Positions 1 through 10,129 of a DNA stretch of 64,000 nt are shown here, one piece after another. A program made the translations under genes and the position numbers. The stretch covers positions 954,501-1,018,500 of the forward strand of contig WPIO01000040.1 in the NCBI GenBank assembly GCA_009760855.2, in the 5' to 3' direction. Below the pieces are notes generated by a model. The model had not been told where the DNA came from. It ran no database searches and saw nothing but the letters and a program-made list of their open reading frames with translations. The DNA comes from Cristatella mucedo. Its lineage: Eukaryota > Bryozoa > Phylactolaemata > Cristatellidae. Each line of letters begins with the position of its first letter. The first letter of the stretch is position 1.

Positions 1-427
1 AGCTCTAGCTACGGTCACAAAAACTTCAGAATCTGCGAGTGCGGAAAATAGATTATCGGTGGCACTGAGGCAGTAGGGCTCCGTCAATGCCAATGGAACA
101 CCTTCCCAATGGACAGCTCACGTTTCCGTCCCATCAGCCATTCGGAGCCAAATATGCTCGGCCAAATTCGAGCCACTTGGAGCTTGGAGGAATCCTCGCG
201 GCAACGACTATTTTTTGCATGCCGGGGCTTACTAATGAGACGTCTAAACAGTAAGCCCTTTTAGTTACACTTGTACACTATTGGACGGGTCGATTGGTAC
301 TTGCCGTAGTAAGTTTCATTTGCAAGGAGCATGCCGACGTACGTACGTACCATATTTTTACAATTATAAGTCGCACCCAAGTATATGTCACCCCTTATTT
401 TATAGACAAAACTGTATGAGGAAAATG
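1..427. other. No recognised feature
   Basis: Unique-looking sequence of mixed composition. No convincing gene or repeat was seen in it. It would be downstream flank of the possible terminal exon to its right. Confidence 0.4.
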
Positions 428-466
428 TTTATTGACAAATATTTTTACTATATAGCTCACTTTGTA

Positions 467-617
467 TTAATATAATTTTGCTTTAGTCTTCATAGTTTGC
501 AAGAACTCGTCATCGGTATCACCGATAACATCTTCGCAGTCTTCTGCAGTATTTTTAATGTCTGAATCTTTACTTTCCTCATAGATTGCATCATCTTCAG
601 TTCCATCTGGTATGCTT
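467..617 (-). CDS. Possible 3'-terminal exon with acidic C-terminus
   Basis: On the minus strand a frame of about 50 codons runs from an AG near 617 to a TAA at 467-469. The peptide is strongly acidic (for example GTEDDAIYEESKDSD and GDTDDEFL) and ends KTKAKLY. An AATAAA lies at 428-433, about 35 bases past the stop, as expected for a terminal exon. The better-looking acceptor (TTTTACTTTAG, near 650) would put stops in this frame, so the exon start is uncertain. A second frame through the same bases is also open but Lys/Met-rich and less protein-like. I do not recognise the family, and no upstream exon was identified. Confidence 0.3.
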
Positions 618-734
618 GAAATTCAGAATTTTAGGGTTTATAGTCACCTAAAGTAAAACATAGTATAAACTAGTTAATCCTATCTGAACAAGTTAAGCAG
701 ACTAGATGGGTAGGCAATAAGTTTTTTTAGTTTT

Positions 735-1292
735 GATATTATTATAATAATAAGAATAAAGCACTTGATAAAGTGCCCTCAGAGAACTCAATCTCTTTCT
801 AGGTGCTTTACATTTGCTGCAAAGGGAAACAATCAAATGGTGAGTAACATCGTGCTTGATAAACAACATGAATAATGTGGTTAGGGGTGACATGCACAGG
901 GTCAGCATGCAAATGTGGTTAGTGGCAGCATGCACAGTGTCAGCACGCATAAGCACATCAAGGACGAATCACAGGGACCAACTAAATGCTGTCCTAAATA
1001 CGTATGTTTTAAGTTCTTTTTAAATGTGGTCAGGTCAGGGGATGTTCTGACGCAAGTGGGGAGTGAGTTTCAGGCTCTGGGAGCATACGAGCTAAATGCA
1101 CGGTCTCCAAAGGATTTGAGGTTTGTACGAGGTATTGGTAAACTTTTGGGTGGTACGAGTGGGTGGTACGATGCTTGGCCTGGTGGGGGAGTATATCTGA
1201 GAGATAGGCTGGAGCCAAAGAATGACGTGACCTAAAAGTGAGCGACAAGATCTTGAATTCGATCCGTTGCTTGACTGGTAGCCAGTTTTTAC
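735..1292 (-). mobile_element. L2-A LINE 3' fragment
   Basis: The left end has the reversed (ATT)n tail, then the reversed 3' hairpin (GCCCTCAGAGAACTC and TTTCTAGGTGCTTTAC). It continues through the 3' UTR into the last part of the reverse-transcriptase reading frame, matching the long copy at 34-35 kb. It is 5'-truncated near the TGGTAGCCAG motif. Confidence 0.85.
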
Positions 1293-1674
1293 TTGCAGTG
1301 TAAAAGTCGCAGGTTTATTTTTTCAAAAAATTCGGAAAAAGTGCCACTTGTATTCTTAAAAATACGGTACGTCCCGGCGTGAAAGCTCACCATGTTCAGC
1401 CGAGCTCCAGCGGATTCGTGCATTCAATATTTGCATAATACGGATCGCTGTCGAAAACTATTAATAAGCTCCGCTCGAGCAGCTAACATGGTTACTATCT
1501 TCTAAAGATTTACATGAGGTTTATATATGAGTTCAGCGGCTGGCTGAGTAGCAGAGTTACGCAGGAAGTGAAGCTCGGTTTTTACTGGAAAACATGGAGA
1601 AAAGAAGCTTTCCTATGCGTCTCTGTCCTCGAATTCTTGAATGGGTAAGTGCTTGTCTATATCTATTTACACCT

Positions 1675-1678
1675 ATAG

Positions 1679-1766
<88 letters not shown>

Positions 1767-1905
1767 GTGTGTGTATATTTATAAATATATGTATGCATAA
1801 ATATATATATATACATATATATGTGTGTGTACGTATGTATGTATACATGTATGCATGTGTGTATGTACGTATGTGTGCATGTATGTGTATATATACAATG
1901 CGAAC
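1675..1905. repeat. (GT)n microsatellite with AT-rich flanks
   Basis: About 35 GT units run from 1691 to 1762. They are followed by degenerate TATA/GTAT repeats to about 1900. The Cys-Val and Thr-His open frames over it are repeat artefacts. Confidence 0.95.
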
Positions 1906-1909
1906 ACTG

Positions 1910-3320
1910 GTATATGCAGAGATTTGTTCGCCTGTGCGTGTGTGTATTCGCGAAAGTGTGAACTTACCAAATCCTTAAAAACCAAACTTATAATACCACG
2001 TTGCAACCAAGACTATGTGAGCTCGGTACTTAATGATGGCAAAACGCTTACATCTTGCCCCTCCTACCTAGCTTATGGACACGACAGTTTTTTCAATGGA
2101 TTAATTTCAAGATTTGATCACCGATTTAACTCGTCAATAACAAGAATTTAGCTGACTCGTCTTAGAAGTGCAGCAGCGACGCTTATTTTAGTAACCCGGC
2201 ACACCTGATCGTGGATCCTGATCACCTGACCGGCACATCTGATCGCCCCCTTTCGCTCCTCGCAGCTGCAGCGCAGGCAAATAACTTGCAGCCTTGCAGC
2301 CGGGCATCATCGCGGAGTCATCACGATTCTCCCGGCTCTTATCGTTTGTAAATCGTGAACTTGAACAGTATTTTTCTCCTCATTTCATTGGAAACCAGAT
2401 TCGCTCTCGACCAAGATTGGCGTCTTTTTTTCTAAAATGGCTGGGATGATGACCCGTTCATCAGCAGACACAAAGCAACAGTTACTCTTCGGCCCAATGG
2501 AGCCTGGCTCTCCATACTGCTGCTGAACTGCAGCCCCACCTTCGGTTTTAGCGTGCAGCGGCCGCCTCTGCCGACTATTCGGTCACAGCTGTTACACGTA
2601 TGCCACTTACACGCTGCTGACGAAAGAAGCTCTTTTTCGCCTAGATTTCGCTGACTCACCGCCGCACACCTTGCCCAGCGACACGCTCTCTTGTGCTGGC
2701 GAACCACTGGCACAACTTTGTTCAGCCGTCGTACTTTCTCGAGTAGCTATTTCCTCGCGCTAATTAATGCATAGACTGTCCATCCGATCAACTTTCAAGC
2801 ATCCCTTTCTTTTATGCGAGATTAAGTCCGTCGGCATAAGTCCCACGCGCACCTGAGGCCGCTCGGATTAGGAGAAAATGTTGTGGAAAACTCTCAGCTC
2901 TCAGCTCAGTCTTTCTGGCCTTGTGATATCAGATGGCGAAACAGATGGCGATACAGATGGAGAAATGCGCAATATATTCAATGCTATCTCTTGCATTTTC
3001 CCTCGTCTTCTCTTCTCTCTCGCGCTTCTCTCTATATTTTCCACTTTTCTTTATTTTTTCTTTTGGCTTGGCGTGCAAGAGGAATTCCGTCCTGATAAGC
3101 GGACCGTTACGCGGCAAGTTAATTGAAGACGGCGCGTAGCTCGCCAGCGCGAGGGCGTGCGCCTGAGCGAAGAAAGCTTTCATCTGGGTGGGAGCTGCTA
3201 CACGAACTCGGCCTCATTCACCTGGCGGCAGCGCGCCTCTCTCGAGCTTTTGTGGCCGCTTTCAGCAGACAACAAAGGATTGCCTGCTTCGAGACTCAAA
3301 CGCGAAACTTTGGTGCTTTC
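1910..3320. other. No recognised gene
   Basis: Unique-looking sequence. The short frames in it show no family resemblance. A small tandem feature occurs near 2930-2965 (GATGG/CGATAC repeats). Bases 3000-3060 are pyrimidine-rich. Confidence 0.4.
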
Positions 3321-3321
3321 C

Positions 3322-3420
3322 TGACAATAATAATGATAAGAATAATAACACATTTCTACAGCGCCCTCTGAGAACTTAATCTCTTTCTAGACGCTTTACC
3401 GCATGCTGTAAAAGAAGTAC
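3322..3420 (-). mobile_element. L2-A LINE 3' tail fragment
   Basis: Reversed L2-A end: an imperfect (AAT)n run, then CAGCGCCCTCTGAGAACTTAATCTC and the TTTCTAGACGCTTTAC arm of the 3' hairpin, broken off after about 100 bases. Confidence 0.8.
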
Positions 3421-3470
3421 GATCTAGGAAGCTTGAGATTCGTCGCGACATCGGACGTTGCGTGTCCGAT

Positions 3471-3474
<4 letters not shown>

Positions 3475-3522
<48 letters not shown>
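3475..3522. repeat. (CT)n microsatellite
   Basis: An uninterrupted CT tract of about 24 units. The Ser-Leu and Arg-Glu reading frames across it are not genes. Confidence 0.95.
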
Positions 3523-3524
<2 letters not shown>

Positions 3525-4888
3525 ACTTATAAAACTTTTTGAAAACATTAGTGCGCCGAAACTCTCCTCGTCGCCGTCAGACACCGAATTCGCCGCCGCG
3601 CGGCCGCCGACGCGCGCCCGGATGAGTTTTGTCTCCGCACGCCGTCTGCTGCCTGCGCAAAAGGGCCCCGACCTCAGCGGCCTCGTCGGCGCGTCGCGCG
3701 CGAGGCGCACTCTCCAGTCGTCGCGCGCTGACCGAGAGTCGGCGCATGCCGGGAAATGCGAACGAGCGACGGAGAACAGCCGACCTCGGGATTGAACCGC
3801 GAAACGCGCTGCACGCATCCATATCCGGCCGCCAGGAGCAGCCGCGAGTCGCGGTGGCGGCGGCGGCAGCGGCAGCGGCCGTAGCTCTGCGTCCTTTGGC
3901 TGCTGCGTGCGCAGCTCGCCCTGCACTCGTGCGCGCGCTTGCTGCGCGCAGCCAACCCCGCCACTCGGGGAAGCGAGCGCCCGCGAAGCGGCGAGCGCTG
4001 CGGCGCACTTACTAGAGTAAGTACGCGCTTACTTACTAAGCGTTGCTCATGGGACGGATTCACGCGGCGATCTCGTGCAGCCCGCACCGAAGAGGAGCTG
4101 CAGTGCGAAAGGGACAATGTCCGTCCTAGCAATGCGCAGACTAGTCGCCAAGCCGCTCACCAGAGAATCTAGCGCGTCCACTTTATAAATCTGGGCGCCG
4201 ATGAATTCCCACCAAGCGGGGAATTCCCGTTGCTGAGGACGAGACGTAGGAGTCGCTTCCCTGCATTGCAGCTGCATGACGAGGCGTAACGAGCGGCACT
4301 ACCCGTCCGTTGGCAATTACTAACGGCGGGTGGGTCTCTTCGTAGAAGAGAAAGAGAGATTAGATGGCATGCGCCCTAGCCGAAGGGCAGGCAGTGGCGA
4401 GCTGGCGACGGCCGTCGTCACGTGACTCGCACAGTAAGCGGAAGCCGGTGAGAGACGCCATGGCGACTTGGCGTCCCCGCGTTACCTTTAAAGGTCATGC
4501 TGGCTTCGCTGAGCGTTTTCGGAGTTACACACGGAGCTACATTGCATTGCATTACATCGGCAGACGGAGGAGGGGCCCACCGGAGCCACAATCTTCGCTC
4601 CGGTCACTACGCCCCGCGCCAAACACCCAGTGCACTCACAGACACGCCCCCCGCCGGATGAGCATGCCGGGATCGGGTATCCCCATCAGCAGTCGACGCT
4701 GTCCGCTAGCGGCCGGCCGCTCACGCTCAGCTCGACGTCGCAACTCGGCTCTGCTGCTATCGATGCTGCGACGTCACGATCAACCGCCGGCCAGGCTACC
4801 GTTCTCTCCCGAAAGCCGGTACCGATGTGAAAGCGCAAATTCCGATGCGTTTGCGCTTTCGGGCGTCCGCACGCGACTGCGTGTCTGC
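3525..4888. other. GC- and CpG-rich region, no recognised gene
   Basis: CpG-rich sequence with overlapping frames on both strands and no recognisable domain. This is typical of GC-rich DNA where stops are rare. A TATA-like element and a kappaB-like site at 4182-4228 are listed separately. The frame from ATG 4364 runs into the minisatellite and is Arg/Ser-rich, so I do not call it a gene. Confidence 0.4.
4182..4228 (+). promoter_or_regulatory. TATA-like element plus kappaB-type palindrome
   Basis: CTTTATAAAT at 4181-4190 resembles a TATA box. GGGGAATTCCC at 4218-4228 contains GGGAATTCCC, a well-known Rel/NF-kappaB binding sequence, and a related half (GAATTCCC) lies just before it at 4203-4210. 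No gene with a clear start follows, so promoter function is only inferred from the motifs. Confidence 0.2.
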
Positions 4889-5442
4889 ATGCGTATCACA
4901 TGATGCGTATCACATGATGCGTATCACATGATGCGTATCACATGATGCGTATCACATGATGCGTATCACATGATGCGTATCACATGATGCGTATCACATG
5001 ATGCGTATCACATGATGCGTATCACATGATGCGTATCACATGATGCGTATCACATGATGCGTATCACATGATGCGTATCACATGATGCGTATCACATGAT
5101 GCGTATCACATGATGCGTATCACATGATGCGTATCACATGATGCGTATCACATGATGCGTATCACATGATGCGTATCACATGATGCGTATCACATGATGC
5201 GTATCACATGATGCGTATCACATGATGCGTATCACATGATGCGTATCACATGATGCGTATCACATGATGCGTATCACATGATGCGTATCACATGATGCGT
5301 ATCACATGATGCGTATCACATGATGCGTATCACATGATGCGTATCACATGATGCGTATCACATGATGCGTATCACATGATGCGTATCACATGATGCGTAT
5401 CACATGATGCGTATCACATGATGCGTATCACATGATGCGTAT
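4889..5442. repeat. 14-bp minisatellite, about 39 copies
   Basis: The unit ATGCGTATCACATG is repeated about 39.5 times with essentially no variation, so the array is young or kept uniform. Each unit carries TCACATGA, the form of E-box bound by MITF/TFE bHLH-zipper factors, once every 14 bases. An L2-A fragment follows on the right. Confidence 0.97.
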
Positions 5443-5474
5443 GTGTATGCTTGCGCATGCTTTTCATGTCTAAA

Positions 5475-5797
5475 ACTCTACCTATCAGATCTACTGCTCC
5501 CCCACCAGGGCAAGCATCGTGTAACGCCCGCTTATCGGAATCCAACAGTACAGCCTTCGAAATCCAACAGCCTTTGGGCACCGTGCTTTTAGTTCGCCCA
5601 AAGCAGCCTGTGGAACTCACTTCCGACTTGCGACACGACATCCCCTGGCTTGAAGACATTTAAAAAGGAGCTAAAAACGCAACTATTTACATAAGAATTA
5701 ATTTAGTGGGTCCATGTAATTCGTTCTTCATATGCTTATGTGTGCTGACCCTGTGCACGTCGCCTCTAACCATGTTATGCTTATCGACATTGTGTAA
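5475..5797 (+). mobile_element. L2-A LINE 3' fragment
   Basis: Matches the L2-A region coding the end of the reverse-transcriptase protein (CAGATCTACTGCTCCCCCACC, GGAATCCAACAG), then the 3' UTR as far as ACCATGTTATGC. The terminal hairpin and (ATT)n tail are absent. The frame is open for 70 codons but belongs to the element. Confidence 0.8.
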
Positions 5798-5799
5798 CA

Positions 5800-6107
5800 C
5801 CGAAGACTCGGCGGAGTAGGCTTGACCTGCCGCTTACCTAGCGGCGTAGCCTAGCGCCTGATGCCGTTCGGTGCGCGTCTACACGCAATAAGCTGGCCGC
5901 CACGAAACGAGCGTCTCTGGCGCTGACCTACTTACTGTAACTCAAGGGGATCGTGAGTCCGCGGCGTGAATTGGAAAGCGAGACACAAATTGGGGGTTTT
6001 ACTGAGCTTTATTCGCAAGCACACAAAGTCACTGTGCGTCTAGCTCAGTTTTATCTCTACACTCCTCCCACGCTGTCAACAGCACAAACACTCTAGCGAA
6101 GGGAATA
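5800..6107. other. No recognised gene
   Basis: Unique-looking moderately GC-rich sequence. No open frame or repeat family could be assigned. Confidence 0.35.
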
Positions 6108-6425
6108 CGTCTCCACATTGAGGCTAGTTACTTCTGTAGTGGGCAACGACCCAAATAGACGGAGCCCGAACCGGAGCCTAAACCCTAACCGGAGAACTAG
6201 GACTCCGTTTCCACTTTGCGGCAGGAATGCCCCACAAACGCCAACTCAAGCACTCTTGCGGAGGAAACACGTCTCCACACTTAGGTTACTTACGTCTTTA
6301 ATGGGGAACGACCCAAATAGACGGGGCCCGAACCGGAGCCAAAACCCTGACCGGAGAACTAGGACTCCGTTTCCACCTCGCAGCAGGAATACCCTACGCA
6401 TATCAACCACGTCTAGCTCGCAACG
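6108..6425. repeat. 162-bp tandem duplication
   Basis: Two adjacent copies start at CGTCTCCACA (6108 and 6270). Both contain GACCCAAATAGACGG, CCCGAACCGGAGCC and GAGAACTAGGACTCCG. They differ by scattered substitutions, so the duplication is not recent. A 141-codon frame runs through both copies but shows no known domain. Confidence 0.85.
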
Positions 6426-7075
6426 GCAACTCCTTATGCCGAGACCACGTGCTAGTTCGCACACACAAAACACGAAAGAAACACAAAATGCTAGCTCGGG
6501 CATGATACGACCGTGTTCGGTTGAGTCCACCGAATCCTCCTAGCGCTGCCTCGTTCTGTTCCGTCCATCGGCGGCGGACAGCCCGACCTCCTACCTCACT
6601 TTCAGAGAAACGAGTCCGACGGCGTCGAAGCGCGGAGCCGAACAAAAGACCCAGAGTGAGCGTCGCTCGACTCTTTAATACTTAGCTGAGACAACGGGGC
6701 AAGAGCTTAGTGGTATTGGGCCCGACACCATGGCCCATTACGGTAAGGAATTAATACCGGTACTAGGCCACTGGAATGGCACCCCTGTCCAGCTTGAATG
6801 GCGAATGGGTTCCAGACGACTCTTTTTGGACAGAGTGAAGGCGGAGGTTGACAGGCCAACCAACGTCAATCAACAGCTCCCGCGGGTATCGGACCAATTC
6901 TAAAGGCCGAATCGCCACCGCTGATCTCAGAGCTTACTGGCGTGCTCTTAAGCTCTTGCTCTCTAACCGCACAGGAGCTCCTCTCTGGCTCAATGCTCCA
7001 GGACAAAGGAGTTAATGCCCGCCGCCGAACAGCTCTTGTTCACGCTAAAATTAAGCCAAGGTCAGCAAGGTGCTA
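6426..7075. other. No recognised gene
   Basis: Unique-looking sequence. Short frames only, none recognisable, and no repeat family identified. Confidence 0.35.
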
Positions 7076-7077
7076 CA

Positions 7078-7192
7078 ATTGAGCATGCTACCAATAAAAG
7101 TTTATCTTTGGTTTGCAGCAAGCTTAAAGTTCCTAGAATGAGATTAAGTGCTCTGAGGGTGTTATATAAATGTATTATTTTTATCATTAGTT
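7078..7192 (+). mobile_element. L2-A LINE 3' tail fragment
   Basis: Contains GAGCATGCTACCA, TTTGCAGCAAGC, AGATTAAGTGCTCTGAGGG and TTATATAAATGTATTATT. These are the L2-A 3' UTR end, hairpin and start of the ATT tail in forward orientation, with several substitutions. Confidence 0.75.
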
Positions 7193-7284
7193 CAACCGTA
7201 TTTCATCACCTAGCGTTAACTCTGTATTTTATTTACTAGCTTAGCCTTGGGCCTATGGAATAATCATTGTAAAGGTAGAAAATA

Positions 7285-7515
7285 AAAATTAGACATTGTA
7301 TTTCACCCTAAGAGAACTAATCTGTTTCTAGGCACTGTGCCTCTGCTGAACAGCAAGTGTTTCAATTGGTTTTTGACAACTTGTGTCGTAGGAAGCTTTT
7401 TTTTAGATATTGTCATGTCAGGGACCGTCAAGACATCATTTGGAAGTGATCCGTAGCTTTAGGAGCAGATGAACTTAAGGCTCGGTCTCCAAAATATTGG
7501 AGGTTGATTATTAGA
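7285..7515 (-). mobile_element. L2-A LINE 3' fragment, diverged
   Basis: Reversed hairpin at 7300-7345 (CACCCTAAGAGAACTAATC, TTTCTAGGCACTG). The reversed 3' UTR and end of the coding region follow (GTCATGTCAGGGACC, CGGTCTCCAAAATATTGG). It lies back to back with the next, forward fragment. Confidence 0.65.
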
Positions 7516-7544
7516 GGCAACCATAGAGCTATGCGACTTGAGTC

Positions 7545-8168
7545 AGGAGAAGGTCAGGTGAATGGCTAGGCTTGTCTGTCATGAGCATTGCGGTTGCCAC
7601 ATCACACTACATCTCACCGCCCTGCACTGGCTACCAGTCCTACAGTGCATCGACTTCAAGGTTCTGTCACTGACTGTTAGGTTCCTTTATTCTTTGACTC
7701 CAGCCTACTTTTCACATCTACTCCCCCACCAGGCTAAGCATCGTGCAACCCGCTTTTGTTAATCTAGTCGTTTACCTAAACTCGTACAAACCTCAAATTG
7801 TTTGGAGACCTTTAGTTCATGTGCTCCCAAAGCCTGGAACTAACTCCTGACTTCCATCACGATATCCCCTGACTTGACCACATTTAATAAGAAACTAAAA
7901 GCGCACCTACTTATGACAGCATTTATTGGTTCCCTGTGATTCGTTCTTTATGTGCTTATGCGTGCTGACAGTGTTGCATGCTGCCACTAACTGTACATGC
8001 ATGCTGACCCTGTGCGTGCCACCTCTAACCATGCTATTAATGCTGTCTGTCGAGCATGGTACCACTCGCCACTCGATCGTGTTTCCTTTGCAGCAAGTGT
8101 GAAGCGCCAAGATTGAGTTCTCTGAGGGTGCTTTATCAAGTGTATTATTGTTATTATTATTATTACTG
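7545..8168 (+). mobile_element. L2-A LINE 3' fragment with tail
   Basis: Runs from the GGCTAGGCTTGTCTGTC motif through CTGGCTACCAGTCC and the coding end. It continues into the 3' UTR (CGTGCTGACAGTG, ACCCTGTGCGTGCC) and stops in the hairpin and an (ATT)n tail. The reading frame is broken several times, so it is an old copy. Confidence 0.85.
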
Positions 8169-8169
8169 G

Positions 8170-8955
8170 CGATAGTAAGGCCGAGACTTTTGCTTTGTCT
8201 CTCCGTCTGCTGTGTCTTGCTCAGACTCTTGCTCAGACTCTTTTGCTGCAATTCAAGTGGGGCCGCTGGTAATTAACAGCTGGTAATTTTGCAGCGCACC
8301 TTTTACCTTTAATAGCCCATCGGTTTTTTATCCTCCGGGTCCTTTATGAATTTCCGCCTAACTTGGACGCATGCGTAGTCAGCACCCTTTGCTGACAGAC
8401 GTGCTAGCGTCTGTAAGTTCTACCACTGTTTAACTAGATTAAGTTAAGAGTGCATAGATGCATGGCAAAACGAACTAAGCAGCACAGATGCGTATCTGCC
8501 ACCCAACCGTACCGTCTGCCACCTCCTGATCAGCGTCTGGCTTCCGACTCACTAAGTAAACCTCCAAATAAGCAAACGGTAAATCGTGCTATTTGACATA
8601 ATTTTGTTCCCTTCAACGATCAAAGTAAAACCAATTTTAAACTAAACTAAAAAAAACTAAAAGGGCCGTCTGCTGTACGACCGAGTGAATAGAAAATGTC
8701 ACCCGTCACTCTGTGCATTACCGCCAGTCAGGGAGCTTGCTTCATGTACACTTTGTACTTCAATCGTCGTTCGCTGACAACGAAGCTGCGACTGAGAGAG
8801 CGAAAGCATTGTAGCATGCCTCCTGCTGCACGTCAGCTGATTTTCTGCTGCCGCTCTAGTGCTCTGGGCTTGCCAAGAAAAGAACAGTTTTATATCAAGC
8901 TTTGTTGTTTCAGCAGATGCTCACTGCCAGCGCTTTCGGTTGTACCTGCTGCTTC
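8170..8955. other. No recognised gene
   Basis: Unique-looking sequence. A 104-codon frame from ATG 8696 runs into the L2-A fragment to its right, so it is not a credible gene. Confidence 0.4.
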
Positions 8956-8959
8956 AAAA

Positions 8960-9305
8960 AACCACATCCACATGTTGACCCCGTGCACGTCACGTCTGAC
9001 GATATCATGATTGATGATACTGCGAATGCTACCACTAATCGTTGGTCTTACTTTCTTTGCAGCCTCTGTAAAGTTCCTAGAAAAAGATGCAGTTGCTCTC
9101 CTGAATCTGCTATGCTTCCCACTTTCTCTTTGTTGCGTGAGATGAAGTCCGTTGGCCACCGAATTCGTACCGAAAGCCGCTAAGGTTGTGAGTGCGCTAA
9201 ATAAAACTCCTGCGTAACACCCACATAGTCTGTATGGCTTTGTGGTTACAAACGGAGATACATTACATTACAGTGCTCTGAGGGCGGCGGTATACAAGCG
9301 TATTA
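8960..9305 (+). mobile_element. L2-A 3' end split by an L2-B insertion
   Basis: The L2-A 3' UTR and first half of the hairpin (GTAAAGTTCCTAGAAAAAGAT) end near 9090. The other half (TGCTCTGAGGGCGGCGG) resumes near 9272 with a short ATT tail. The DNA between is an L2-B 3' end. Confidence 0.75.
9092..9271 (+). mobile_element. L2-B LINE 3' end, nested in L2-A
   Basis: Starts within the L2-B 3' UTR (GCTTCCCACTTTCTC, GAGATGAAGTCCGTTGG) and ends ACACCCACATAGTC then (CATTA)n. It matches 25020-25220. It sits between the two halves of an L2-A hairpin, so L2-B was active after this L2-A copy arrived. Confidence 0.75.
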
Positions 9306-9589
9306 TTATTTATCATCAAGGTTTCTTCACACAGTTCATGCGCTGCCCGGATGCCGGACTGAACAGCTGCTTCCTCTGAGTCGCCGGTAGCGATGAGCTC
9401 GTTGCTTCCCTTGATGTAGAACTCTTTAAACTCTAGCCTGCACCTAAGATTTATAGTCCTTGTTGCTTGGGTAGGAGGAGGATGGTTGGTGGAAGAGCTG
9501 TTTCTCCTGGTTGATAGCTTGTGTATGTATGTATGTACCTCCGCCTGTGACTATACAAAGACTATGTGTTTGTTATGCATGATTTTTTT

Positions 9590-10128
9590 AAAGGGCACTT
9601 GAAGCCTGATAGGCTTTCTGTATGTATTCGGTAGCCAGCAGACTTCATCTCACACAACAAAGAAAAAATAAGAAGTATAGCTGAGTTCGGAGAGCAGCTG
9701 AGGTAGTGAGTAGCACGGAAGTAGCAGCTCAGGATCGCTGGAAAGGAGGAGCCATAGTCGGCAGAAGGAGAGTAGATTTCGTTGCATAAGAATTGTAATT
9801 GTGGTAGTGAATTCCGCAGTCTAGGACCTGCAGAGCAAAGCTTCTGTTGCCAACGGTCTTTAAGCAGAGAAATGGAACAGCTAATCTGCTGTACATAGAG
9901 GATCTGAGGGCACGAGGAGGCTGAAACTGGTGTAACAGTTCAGCTAGGTATAACAGTGGCAAGCCTTGCAAGCATTGTGGGTCTGCGTAAGAACTTTACT
10001 GTGTATTCGCTGATCAATCGGCAGCCAACCAAGCTCTTTCAGCAAAGGAGACACGTGGTCAAACGCCTCTGGGGTTCGTAAACTAGCCTCGCTGCCATAT
10101 TCATCACCAGCTGCTGTAGTCCAGTGTT
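9590..10128 (-). mobile_element. L2-B LINE 3' fragment
   Basis: Reversed L2-B 3' UTR (GGTAGCCAGCAGACTTCATC, AACAAAGAAAAA) followed by the reversed end of the reverse-transcriptase protein. On the minus strand the peptide LPLLYLAELLHQFQPPRALR is recognisable. It matches 41,800-42,300. Confidence 0.8.
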
Positions 10129-10129
10129 T

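Noticed and set aside
3396-4277. Overlapping 70-180 codon frames on both strands in the CpG-rich block
   Set aside because: They are Arg/Ala/Ser-rich by composition, overlap each other in several frames, and show no domain. Stops are rare in such DNA by chance.
4364-4903. 179-codon plus-strand frame
   Set aside because: It runs into the first units of the minisatellite and has no recognisable domain or conserved relative in the window.
5820-6100. A possible old long terminal repeat
   Set aside because: Only a reversed AATAAA-like motif near 6010 hints at it. No second copy, no primer-binding site and no associated genes were seen.
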